A DNA stretch of 64,000 bases from Lepisosteus oculatus (lineage: Eukaryota; Chordata; Actinopteri; Semionotiformes; Lepisosteidae): contig NC_090712.1 in NCBI RefSeq assembly GCF_040954835.1, positions 5,341,284 through 5,405,283 of the forward strand, written 5' to 3'. The stretch's first letter is position 1, and the number at the start of each line of letters is the position of its first letter. The notes under the pieces were generated by a model. It did not search any database. It saw nothing but the letters and a program-made list of their open reading frames with translations, and was not told the DNA's origin. Below, piece after piece: positions 52,601 through 62,890 of the stretch. The position numbers were made by a program, and so were the translations under genes.

Positions 52601-55600
52601 ACGGGCACTTTTTTATTTTTCCAGCATTTTGTATTTTACTTTTTACATCATGTTCCTCACTGTCTTTCAGTGGGTTTTGTTGGAATGTAGGCGAAAAAAG
52701 CACAAAACAAACAAATCAGACCCAGCAGGGCCAAAGGGGAAATGTTTTTGTGACTATGCAGATCACTGCTGTGGCAAAGTAGCATTTTTTCCTGGTATTG
52801 TCATGGTGTGAAATATCAGAATAATGTTAATAATATAAAAGTCATCTACAAAAAATTGACCTTGCGTCAAACCATGATTTAATTAGTGGTCCTGAGGTTT
52901 TTGAAGCTGTTTTATATCAGGAAAGAAGGCCAGCTTTAGTTTTTCATGCACAAATACAAACATTTCCAAACCAGAAGCCAGAACTTGTGAACCTTCCAGT
53001 CTGTTTATCCAGATAAAAATGAGCTCTTCTGGATATTTGTCCTTGAGGTACAAAAAACTACCACTCCACAAACCCAACTATGGAGTAAGAGCTGTTATTG
53101 CTCGAGTCTGTTACTGAGATAATAAACTGAGGGAACAGGTATCATGTTAAAAGTGTGAATGGCAGAAGTCAAGTCTTGCCGTTTAAAACCAAAATAAATT
53201 TAAATGCAAATCTGTTTAAAATATTGCAGGAAGGTACACACTTTTATTCTCTTTACCCTACATCTACTAATTATTGTGTCCTTTTAATAAACATAAATTA
53301 ATATAAAGTCATTAGACTTTCTTGCATCTCATTATGTCCTCATGAAACACATACTAAAGCACCTTATGGTTTTTATTGATTACTTCTGGAATATAGACAA
53401 TGAGAATGCTAAACTGTCCAAGTGTAACACACCAGTCTTGCTTCAGACTACTGGCAGGAACAAATCTAAAGGTACTGCAATACATATGTCTTACGAGTTG
53501 TTTTGCATTATTCAAGTGATTTCTCAAAGCCCCTCTGCTTATTCCTCAGTAAAGTAGCATGGCAACGTTTGGCAGCTGGGCCCCAGTGTATTTCATGTAG
53601 GGCGAGCTCATTGACGACTGAAGGCGACGTAACACAGTATCCACCTGTTCATTGCAGTCCACGGAGCTCATTCTCTTGGGCTCCAGACATTCCTCCAGCT
53701 CCACTCTCTCCAGGAACTCCGTCAGCATGCGAGTATCCTGCAGCTCTGAGGTCTGCTGTTTCAGAGCTTCCTGCACACTCCGGTACCTGAGGAACAGACA
53801 AGGGCCCATAGCAATCCAGCAAGGGAAACAGGATTCCTGGAATTCATGGTATTTGATTCACAAGGCTTGAAAAAAGCGACAATTCATATTTTCACTCAAC
53901 CAGAGGTCAAATTTGGCTCTGGTATAAATCAGCGCCCTCAGACCTGAATCACAGGTCTGTTACTGAAGGAGTGATTATTGTACAAGAAGAAATTCAACTC
54001 TGACTCTGAAGACTTCTGGAAGGAACTGTTCCTGCATTGTTCAGTCAGAATTCATTAGCAATGTGTTACCCGTTTTCTAAATAGAGTGAAATTATGAGGA
54101 GACGTCTGCAGCACTTCAATGACAGAAGCCCAAGCAGAGACTGGAAAGCCCCTGGAATCCTGTTGAAGCTTTAAAAAAAGCATCCAGACAGAAGGTCTAT
54201 GCTTGGAGATCTGACATTTGTAATGCAGAAAAAAGAAAGCTTACAACAATCATCCCTTGCTCACAGACCCAGACTACAAGATGCGTGTTAAGAAGGAACT
54301 ATTAACTTACTAAGAGCTCACATGTTTTTGTCATTTGCAAGTATAAGTTATACCTGTATGGGTTTATTCTCAGAAGGCATGAAAAAAGAGACAGAGAAGT
54401 CCTCCGTGGAAACTTATAAATTAAACCTTTTCCATTTCTTTATTTTCTTTGGTAGGCTTGCTGTCTTTAACAGAGTCGGTGTTGTGTTTATAGACATAGG
54501 TACATCTAATAAAGCTGCCCACATCATATAGTTTTACAAGGAGTCCAGTGCAGCTTTACTTTGCAAGAAGGAAATCTCTCAGACCAAACCCAAGTCTGTG
54601 ATTTCAAACACATAAAAATGTGGAACACTGAATCCATTGAATATAAAATGTATTTGCGGGAGCGATAAAGGTCATTTCAGGCCACTACAGCAATTTCGGT
54701 TGAGGAACTGAACAGCCTGCTGCAACGCAAAAGGTTTTAGGTTTCAGGAGTGTGGATGATCAATGCGTTAGTCAACCAATGCAGAGAGACACAGCATCCA
54801 TTCAAAACATAAACTGGGAGAAATAAAAGCATGCCAGAAAAACCTAAAAATTAGGATCAAAATCGCCAAAGCGGTAACTGCTGAAATGTGTTTTTGTACG
54901 TTTTACAGTATCCACTCTTTTTTCACAAGTGTCCTGAAAATACCTCAGATGTTAATAAAACAGACTCTGGCCCCAGAAGATTATTTGCAGGAATGTATCT
55001 TAAAACCTGGCACTCAGACAGTCTGTGAATGGCTGAAGAACTGCCACCTTTCACAAGTTCAGCTCAAAACACAACAGGACTCCACTGCAATGGCAAAATA
55101 TTATTCTTTGAAAGGAGTGTTTTGAATCCATTTTTTAAGGTGTTATTTCACCTGCATTTGTCAGCGTTCCCTAACCTCCCACTTTTTGACCGACACACAG
55201 AGAATAACTTGAAAAGGTTTGCAGCTGAACCGACGCATCTCCGCCTGACTCTGATTGAGCTCGTTAGCCTCTTCTTGCTCTCGTGTTGCACCCCAGGGAG
55301 CCCGGGAGAGAAAACCTACTTCTCCTCCACCTCGTCCATCCTGCGCGCCAGCTGCTGGGTATGGACGTGCCTCCTGCCACTCAGCTTGTCCACCTCCTGC
55401 CGCAGGACCCTGAGCTCCAGGCCTCTGGAGGCCACCTCTCTCTCCAGAAGGCTGCTCTCCCTCTCTGCAGCTGACACGGACTCGGGGTCTCCCTCCAGGG
55501 AGGACTGCCGGATGGACGACTCCACCGTCTGCAGCCAGGCCTCCAAGCTGCTCAGGTCCTTCAGGACTTTCTGCGCCTGCCCATGACGCATGAAGAAGTG

Positions 55601-58025
55601 CAGACAAAAAGATGGACATGCTCTCGGTCAGCAACAAGAAAGAAAACTGAATGTTACACTTGGGCCAAGCTATGTATGGGAAACGGAAAGAAAATGGACA
55701 GAAAACGTAAGCTCTGCATACTTTCTGAAACTGTGAAATCACCAGACATAGCCAGTAAGACAATTTTGTTTCGAAGTCAGTCATTATTTTATGATAAAAG
55801 TGGCATTTCTGTGATGAAATAGCTAGAGTACAGCTTCTAGTCCACACTAGCAAAGGCTTGCTTTTCTGACAGGGAGTCAGGCTGCACCTTTAAGTCCAGT
55901 TTCTCTGATTCCTGGAGCACCACGGCATTCTTCTGGTGTCTCTTCTTCAGCTCCTCCCAGAGCACGTCCAGCTGGCCAAGGAACTCTTCAATCTTTGCAC
56001 TGCCTGGGTGCTGTGCTCGCACAAGGCTCCTTCCCTCCTACAGTATATGTAAGTCAACACATGGTTCACTACACATACACACAACGCATATAGAATTATT
56101 TCTCGTGCCCTTGCCGCTCCACCCTGCCGGTTCGTCCCGCAACATCTGGGCGCGAACCCCGGTCTCCGGTGTAACGCAGCAGGGAACCAGCCAAGTGAGC
56201 TAAAAGAGACCTCCCTCAGCCCAGGTGGCTGAGGTCCCTGCGACGCGCAGGGAGGGTGATGATGTCACCGTGCCCAAACTAGCTCCGCTACAACGTTACT
56301 AAGACGAGCATCGCGGCACCACATTGGGTATTCAGGCCTGTGAAAAGTGCAGGGTAGCCCCCTGTGTTTCGCACTTTGAACCCTGTAGTGCTAGCAGAAG
56401 AATTCACTTCAGTTGGAAGAGTCACAGGGGTCGCTGCTGTGCAGCAGACTGGGGAAAACTCAAGGCCGGCCAGCCATCTACTGTATGTAGTCCTGTGTAA
56501 GACCGCTGATGGCTGACGTGCAGGGCTCAGGCATAACTCTGAATGAGTGCCTTTACTGGCTAAGGAGCTTGGGAGCCCCCACGAAACTTTGTTCCATTCC
56601 TACCCTTATTAAATTCATTAAGCTTAACTGGTAGTTAAGCATAAAAGTAGACCTTTCTGTTGCATTAAATAAGCTCTTGTAGCTTGGAGATTTGGAAATA
56701 TTTCTGAGCACTTCTCGGATTACCAAGTTTACACGAAGAACAAATTCTTGTTTGACAGAATGATGCACAAAAAAAACAACGGTGATTTCTGGCCCTCAGC
56801 ATGTGGCCGAGCACATACCTTCTGGACCACCTCAATTCTTGCCCTGTTTGACAGGATGTCCTCTTCCAGGGCGGCCTGGCACCTCCTGGCCTCCTCAAAG
56901 CCATCGGGACCGACAGCGCAGCAGAGGTGGGTTGCCATAGCAACATTGTCCTTCAGCCATGACAGAGTCTTCATAGGAAAAGAATGGAACAAAAGATGAA
57001 ACTTACAGCCACACTCCATAAGAAACAGGTTACCACAAGAAAGAGCAAAATACGAAAATTTAATTTCCACTTTCCACAGCTTTTTCAGTAATCGGTTATG
57101 GGTCTATTATTGCAAATAATTATTACTTAATTTAATTAAATTGTAGAATATTACTCATGCCATTAAAAAAAGAACATACAGACAACTGACAGAGAGCTAT
57201 GAGGCAAAGACTATGCCTGGACATCAGGAAAATGTATTTTGGTTCATTTTATTTTATGTGGACAAGTCCTGTCTCACTGTCTCACTGAATTACAGTGCAT
57301 GCAGCTTTTGATGTAAATATCAATTAAGAAACGTTAATGAGATCAATTTCCCACAATCGTTCTCTACGATTCTCTACGTCATTAATGAGTAAAAAGAAGC
57401 CTAGATCCCAGGCGTGAAATATAGCTACAGTATGTACAGTAGCACACTAATTACCTTATCTGCAGAAACCGTGAATTTCTGTAACTGGACTTGGAGTTGT
57501 GAGTTTCCACGTGAGAAGGCAGTGTGGGACTCAGTCTTATGTTTCTTACTGTAAAGTACAAATATTAGTTATGTACAAACAGAGAATGACATTCAATCAA
57601 CAAACCAATCAATCAATCAAAATATTTTAATGGATTTTATTGACTTTGCAATTGTTGGCTTTCAACATGATTGACCCCATTTTATATTAAAAATGTCACA
57701 GTATGTTGATTTAAGGCGTGCTTTAAATATTAGACAGTATGAATTAAAATGAAAGAAAGATGTTTTTCTGCAAGAAGAGATGTTTTTGATTTGCTTGATA
57801 CACTGTACAGTAAGTAGGTGTTATTGTTTATTTTCACATTTCCCTTGTGTGATCTAGAAATGCAACATGATGGCGAATCTACCTGTCTTCATCTGCTTGG
57901 CTCCTCCCACTGACATCATGTGAGTGGCAGGGATTAATTCCTGTTTCTGTGGTAGGGCTCTTTGAAGAGTGGTCTTCAACTTGGCTGCTTATTAATGTCC
58001 TGACACCCTCAGGCTCTCTAATGCT
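35359..58025 (-). CDS. Spectrin-repeat and PH-domain protein, unnamed (5' partial)
   Basis: Twenty-two exons join in phase with no internal stop. From the 5' side: 58025-57883, 57548-57455, 56968-56819, 56037-55888, 55576-55320, 53786-53645, 52433-52239, 50424-50272, 48803-48586, 48210-48027, 47253-47095, 46778-46392, 45411-45292, 42531-40600, 39940-39806, 39364-39287, 38970-38884, 38377-38286, 38064-37979, 37676-37610, 37085-36877, 36159-36013; the stop exon is 35633-35359. Together they encode about 1,819 residues. Residues 60-615 form spectrin-type helical repeats, 616-1470 are polar and probably disordered, about 1482-1588 form a beta-spectrin-like PH domain, and the tail ends FKKFFGKKE. 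A role linking membrane phosphoinositides to the cytoskeleton is inference. The start lies further right; a further exon at 58742-58612 is possible. I cannot assign a gene name; nesprin- or beta-spectrin-like labels are likely in automatic annotation. Confidence 0.9.
37979..39364 (-). other. Beta-spectrin-type PH domain, split over four exons
   Basis: Exons 39364-39287, 38970-38884, 38377-38286 and 38064-37979 encode, in order, MAGTLERKHKLQLGGKK (strand 1 and basic loop), AWNTYHAVLFKQTLCFYQDR (strands 2-3), STVAGLPLNLTGAEC then EYTKKANCFSLRL (strands 4-6), and DGSEYLLSASS then FLMKKWILKIQAN (strand 7 and the C-terminal helix with its invariant Trp). The layout is that of beta-spectrin PH domains, which bind inositol phospholipids through basic residues in the strand 1-2 loop (established for that family). 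The RKHK and GGKK basics here are compatible with such binding. Confidence in the fold is high; ligand choice is inference. Confidence 0.88.
40600..46778 (-). other. Disordered central region including a 644-codon exon
   Basis: Three exons (46778-46392, 45411-45292 and 42531-40600) plus 39940-39806 encode low-hydrophobicity, Ser/Glu/Lys-rich sequence. The first holds GGTVNLILSFGKKGD. The second is basic (GSLKRKKKIYQQ). The long exon opens VSTYLHVKDSHKAMTPVYE, has a basic cluster SSLKRRNKKKKRDVRRHT, and near its 3' end carries a Gly-Ala alternation (GVGAGAGAGAGA, plus-strand 41107-41145), a Glu run before LEDIW and another before VEDTG. A short helix-forming QTLLGYSKEQ segment lies between. 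The region is probably a flexible linker with phosphorylation sites (inference). Confidence 0.75.
44640..44715 (-). repeat. Short SINE-type tail fragment
   Basis: On the minus strand the words gggacaggctctggctcccc, gtgaccctgtattggat and a short end match the 3' part of the family at 10.26, 17.4 and 34.8 kb (ggataggctttggctccctc, ccctgaattggataaa). It lies in an intron of the spectrin/PH gene and is sense to it. Confidence 0.5.
47640..47995 (+). repeat. Interspersed repeat ending in stem-loop-like module
   Basis: The segment ends with cacaatattgtgaagtgctt, then acaaatctgtaaagcaccg and gaagggctctatagcaaatg. This resembles the AGCGCTTT/TATAGCGC module at 1.07 kb in reverse order. The 250 bases before it have a GC content above the flanks and are probably part of the same element. 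It lies in the intron with the GC donor, only about 30 bases from that donor. Confidence 0.45.
56100..56480 (-). repeat. tRNA-derived SINE with A and B boxes
   Basis: On the minus strand TTAGCTCACTTGG (near 56203-56191) fits the pol III A box, and GGGGTTCGCGCCC (near 56161-56148) fits the B box, with about 30 bases between, as in a tRNA. The flanks do not fold as an acceptor stem, so this is a SINE head or tRNA pseudogene, not a tRNA gene. The sequence to 56480 on the other side has a higher GC content and may be related. It sits in an intron of the spectrin/PH gene in the sense direction. Confidence 0.55.
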
Positions 58026-58611
58026 CTGTGAATGAAAAAAGTATAACGATTTGACCAGATAATGATATGAAAAGGCTTTTTGTTAAATCTTTAAATAATA
58101 AAAGCACCATATTTTGTGCAGATCAGATGTTATCCTAATTTGAGTGATATACTGCCTCTGATTTTTCAACTTTTTTCTGATAAGCTTCTTTAATCAGCTA
58201 CCAAATTACCACGAAAGAGACAAGCAATCATATCACCCACAAGCAAACCAAACCCACATATTTAAGGTTACATTGGCATCTTAAGGCTATAGTTGAAGGA
58301 GCAGAGAAATGTGGTGAAACCGATAGGCTTGAAAACCATTACATTCTGTCTAGAAAAACCACAGAAACCAGCAAGGTGGCACATGTGCTAAACTGGACTT
58401 AAAACACAACATAACATTTCTGATGCATTTTGAGATGCTACAAACTGGATGTATATGTATACTTGACATATACATCCATATAACTAAACAAAAGTGTTTT
58501 TCTTGAAATATCTGCTGTATTGAAGTTCCCAGTAGCGTACCAGTGAGAAGTATAAAGCAGTGCGCTTGTGTATACTGAGTGTAAAGCAGTGTATTGCTTC
58601 AGTGGTCTTAC

Positions 58612-58742
58612 TGTATGAAATGATGATAGTTTGTATCTGGGCTTCTGTTGTGTCTGGTTTTCAGCAGTGCTGAATCTGACACAAGTGTATCACTGTCACT
58701 TTGTGGCTGGAGATTTCCTCTGAGAGAGTGTGGCTGGGGGGA
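58612..58742 (-). other. Possible additional 5' exon of the spectrin/PH gene
   Basis: A frame open from well upstream reads SPQPHSLRGNLQPQSDSDTL then VSDSALLKTRHNRSPDTNYH and ends at a good donor, ATACA|GTAAGAC, at 58612. The acceptor would be ATCTCAG at 58743. The exit phase (two bases) does not fit the best acceptor of the next exon (58025), but does fit one two bases further in (CACAGAG|C). Composition is like the Ser-rich parts of the gene. The call is uncertain. Confidence 0.4.
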
Positions 58743-61700
58743 CTGAGATAGCACACTGTCCCAGCAAGGGCAGACAGATGGAATCCAAGGGCCTAGTGAG
58801 ACAGTATTTAATACCTCGTTTTGATTTCCCTACTGCATTAGCTCATGATCATTAAAGACTTGAGGTTGAAAGACTGAAGAGCAGGGATCTACAATATAAT
58901 TTGTACTACATGCAGATCTTCACATATTCAGGGGCCTGACCCTCTTACTACCAGGAGGATATTAGTGGTTATACGGTTTGCCTGATTCGCACTAAGGGTA
59001 ACTGTTTAGCAGTATCCACTACCTGGCCCTTTCTGTGCTGGATAATGTATTAAAAACAAAATCAGGCACCGGGGCTTCTCACTTTAATAATTGCAAGGGT
59101 CATGTCATGGAAAGGCTAGCCAGGGGTTTTCACCAGTGCTAACAAGCATTCCAGTGCTGTTTTGTCTATGACAAAGTTCTCAGATCCAGAGCCTCACTCC
59201 ATGTGGAAAGAAGCTAAGCCAGGCCATGCCATCCAGTCTGCTGCTTTTGCTTCAGTGTAGGATGATCTCTCAGACCCAGCCTGCAGGTGTGTTCATTAAA
59301 CTGCAACTTTTACACCAATCACCAAGGGAGGTTAAGGTTGTTTTACTCGTCTGTGCTGTCTACAACCAATACGTCTCAACCTTGCACTGCTGTTTCTCTT
59401 TCCATAGTGTTTCACAGCCTGTGCTGAGACTCTACAGGGTTCCACCACACAGGCTGAGTCTCAACAGGGCCAGGCAGATTGAAGCAGAGGTGCAAGGTCA
59501 CCTGGCACTCCCAGCTTTGAATCCAGTTCCCTCTGCTCGCTCACCATTATCGAAAGACAGGGCATAGGTTTTGTCAAGAGCAAACCTTGTATGGCAGGCT
59601 GAACCTTTAGAGTTTGGAATACAGCAACACTGAAAACGTGTGACTCTGCCTTCAGGTGAGTACACGTGTTGTAGGCTGAACTTTGACCACAGCCGCTACC
59701 TAAACTCTAGCACTCTCATGCTGGTGAATCTCTCTATGTATAATTCAGTCTCTATCTGTCCAAGATGTTACTGGTTATAAAAATTCAAGTTCAGCTGTTG
59801 AAAGCACAGATGAAGAGTGGATGAGTCCATCTACCTGAACATTTTAAAACTGAGCTTAAGTGAGCCTTATACAGTATGCATATGATGAGAATTCCCTTCC
59901 TCCTGTTCAAACGTTGGTTATTGCCTTTTGTTGGATGTCCAAGAAAGACTTTAATTACCCATAGAATGGAAGACATTCATTGGCAAGGTATCATAATGAA
60001 AAACTGCCGTGAAGTGAAAAGCAAAACACCAAATTGTTCATTGGTAATAAAAAGCACCATTTTGAGACATTAAACAACAATTAATCACAGGAAACTATGT
60101 ACTACAATAGACTGAGAACCCTTTTGCTGTGCCATTTGCCAATGGTCGTGTGAATTTATCTTCTCATTCTTCACAATTGTAGCAACATCATCACGGGCTC
60201 CTAGGCAATAGCAACAGATCCTGTGCAGCACCCGATACAACTTACGAACATGCAAGGTCATTAAAATGCTCTTAAATCATACAAAATCTACTTTATACTG
60301 CTACCAGTGATTCATTTCATGACGCCAAAACATGTTTATCAAACAAACACAACTGGTTAGCGCCACTAACTTATGGTCAGCAGATTTTCTAAAAATATGC
60401 ATCTGCATACTTAAACACACGCTTATTTAACTCCACCATAAACAAAACCTGAATCGCATATTAACCTCAGAGCTAGGAGATGCCTCCCAGACATAACATT
60501 TGATTAATGTTGCTGGAGGCAAAAAATAGCCTAGATTTCCTGTTCCTGAGAGCAACTGTTCCCTCCAATTACTATTTTGCTTTTTAAGCACGGAGTTGTG
60601 GGGGTGATGTCAGCCAGGAACTATCACTAACAACATGCCCATCTGGTCCACAGCTTCTGACATCTGGATGTCATTAGAGACAAAAACAACACTGCAACAT
60701 GTTTACTTCATGCTACCAACAAGAAACACAACTGCTGCAACCTTACGATTGCACCACACACAGGCAATAAGTGAAGTGCCAAAAAAAGGAGAGTAAAGGC
60801 AAATGCTCCTTAGAGCAAAAGGCATTTTAAGCAACTGGATCCAGCATCTCCAACTGGTAGTATACAGTGCTCTTTCCACAAATCCCTAAAGCAAAGCAAA
60901 GTATTGCTAAAACAAAATTAAAAAAGTATTCTTTGGTTGACCAATGGCCATACCTGGCTCCACAATTTGGTTGAGCTCAAGGGCTAAACCCATGTCACAG
61001 TTTACAATCGGTCCAAGAGAGATGATAGGACAGACAGTCGGAATGGCTTCATGTTATTACAGTAAACATACTGTGATGGAGCTGGCATTTGGCGTCATAT
61101 TTGGCAAAAACTGTAAGCCTGGCGAAGCTGGGAAAGAAACCAGTGTTTTTTGCATTTACAATACTATATTCAAATAAGAAAATAATCTAAATGAAAAGGA
61201 GCACTAAGCAGTTGCCAATTCGCTGGACTTTAATGTGCTGAATGCATCATAACCCTCTCATGTAGCCCTGTCAGTACTGATGGATCATATTAATATGAAT
61301 TAATATATCATATTAAGTTAATGTGTATTTACTCATTACATAGAGAGTTCCTTCTCATCATGATGCTTATTTACCTAATAGGGGTTTGAAAACTATTACA
61401 TTTTCTACTTAAAATAAAAGGGTATTTGTATTGGCACACCATTTGCAAACACTGTACAATCATGGCATGACATTTTCATGGAAAGTTATAGAATATTTTT
61501 TCGCCAGTTTAAATATCACCTTTAAAAGCTCTTCCTGTGAGCTACATATTCACTACTCATAGCCAACTTTTTAAGCTATAGACAGAAAAAATCTTTTTTT
61601 TTTCCTCCAGTGTCATTTTGGTTAACCAAAACTCTAAAAAGATCCAATGTCTGGACATTATGAAGCAGTGCATTTCTACCACAGTTAAATTAAAAAAATG

Positions 61701-62689
61701 CACCGATGTAGCCATTAAATACCAAGCTACTGACCACACATCCTTTGAGTCGGTTCTGCTCTTCTTTAACCTCTTTTCCCATGATCCTGTGCACCTCTGT
61801 TCCCACGCTGCATTGTGGCCCCCTGGTAGGGGTCAGGGGGTCGCCATCTTCCCTGGTGAAAACTAAGCAGGAGGACTGCAACCCTGCTTTCTCATTCCTG
61901 TGGCAAGAAAATGATCAGAACATGGACATGATCCTAGATTTACATTTCACAACACCCCAAATATACTACACAGAAGTGTTTGTATCCTTTAATCGAAATA
62001 TCATTCAGCTTCTGTAAGAAGTAGAAAAATAGGACTGCTCACTGAACATGAATCATAGTCCTTTTAACAACACAGACATCAGTGGATGTCATTATTTACA
62101 ATAATAAACTAAATAAAAAAGTGTAAAAACACCTGCATTTCAAAATGTGTTAAGTATAGCAATTATACAGCACGTGCATTTAATAATAAATAATAAATTA
62201 CAAAACTGAAACATACTCCTGATTATTCCCTTTCAGATGGAAGATATGTCCATTTAAGGAGTGTACACTTTTTAAAATTGTACAGTATCTCAATAACTCA
62301 ATTCCCGATAAATGAAAAGTGGAACACACAGATCACCGAATATACAGTAACACAAACAAGATAGGTTTTCTTGAAAAACCGTTGTCACTAATTGAAAATG
62401 ATGACTAAATTAGGAGAAAATTCTGAGGCTGATTTCAGAGTGTTTCTAAAATGTACAAAAAACAAAATAACTGCTAATTTTGTAAAACTCAAATTCGGTA
62501 AGAAGCAGAGTGAAGCCATGATAATTGAAACAATCTGGTCTGATAACAAGATCAAGATGACTTAATTCATGTTTGATCCTTTTAGTTAATCGCCTCCTAC
62601 GCACAGCTTCTTTTACAGAGTATAAAAAAGCAAAAACAGATAACAATGGATAGAAATGGACAACAGAGGTGAAAATGAGTGGAACTTAT
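58743..62689. other. Right-hand flank or 5' introns of the spectrin/PH gene
   Basis: No exon is certain here. A minus-strand frame at 61740-61866 reads through TEVHRIMGKEVKEEQNRLKG, which looks coiled-coil-like, and has a fair acceptor (TTTTCACCAG), but I find no convincing donor. The 5' end of the gene and its promoter may lie here or beyond the window. In human the next minus-strand gene in this direction is PCNX2. Confidence 0.35.
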
Positions 62690-62890
62690 GTGGTAGTGCA
62701 TTTAAAATTGGGAACAAGAGGCACGTCTTTACCCAGAGCTTTATGGGATTATACAGTAAAACAAGCTACCCAGCCATGCGGTAGAAGCTGATACGCTGGC
62801 TTCTTTCAAGACATCCCTGAATGAGATCCTGGGCTCAATCAGCTAATCACTACCAAATGAGCTAGTTGGGCCAAATATGAGAGCCTACTG
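62690..62890 (+). repeat. Interspersed repeat (family A), copy 3
   Basis: It shares with the copies at 16.30 and 33.79 kb the words aacaagaggcacgtctttac, agctacccagccatgcgg, agaagctgatacgctggctt, gatcctgggctcaatcagct and gagctagttgggcc. The three copies differ from each other at many bases, so the family is old. Confidence 0.65.

Larger units (their letters stand above)
47095..57548 (-). other. Spectrin-type repeat block of the minus-strand gene
   Basis: These exons encode amphipathic helices with spectrin-repeat signatures. Examples are ADKTLSWLKDNVAMATHLCC then FEEARRCQAALEED (57548-56819); a GQLDVLWEELKKRHQKN helix with its central Trp (56037-55888); LKDLSSLEAWLQTVE (55576-55320); a DPVEELREAVEMLNDTV helix (52433-52239); LHVWEELGKSL then DFFRNYLAMISWTEDTR (48803-48027); and RSMLGWILVRWRAQKHQ (47253-47095). 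Trp residues in A and C helices and inter-helix FxxLxxxGQ-L motifs (FDDLAAAGQKLIDEEHHL) are as in nesprin, dystrophin and beta-spectrin repeats. I estimate four to five repeats, some degenerate. The intron between 48210-48027 and 47253-47095 uses a GC donor. Confidence 0.8.

Noticed and set aside
55161-55853. A 230-codon minus-strand open frame
   Set aside because: It overlaps the true exon 55576-55320 in another frame. The real exon has spectrin-like sequence and phase-matched splice sites.
56148-56203. Functional tRNA gene
   Set aside because: A and B boxes are present, but no acceptor stem pairing is evident. A SINE head is more likely.
62446-62646. Basic 66-codon minus-strand frame
   Set aside because: No splice sites with matching phase, and composition fits random AT-rich sequence.
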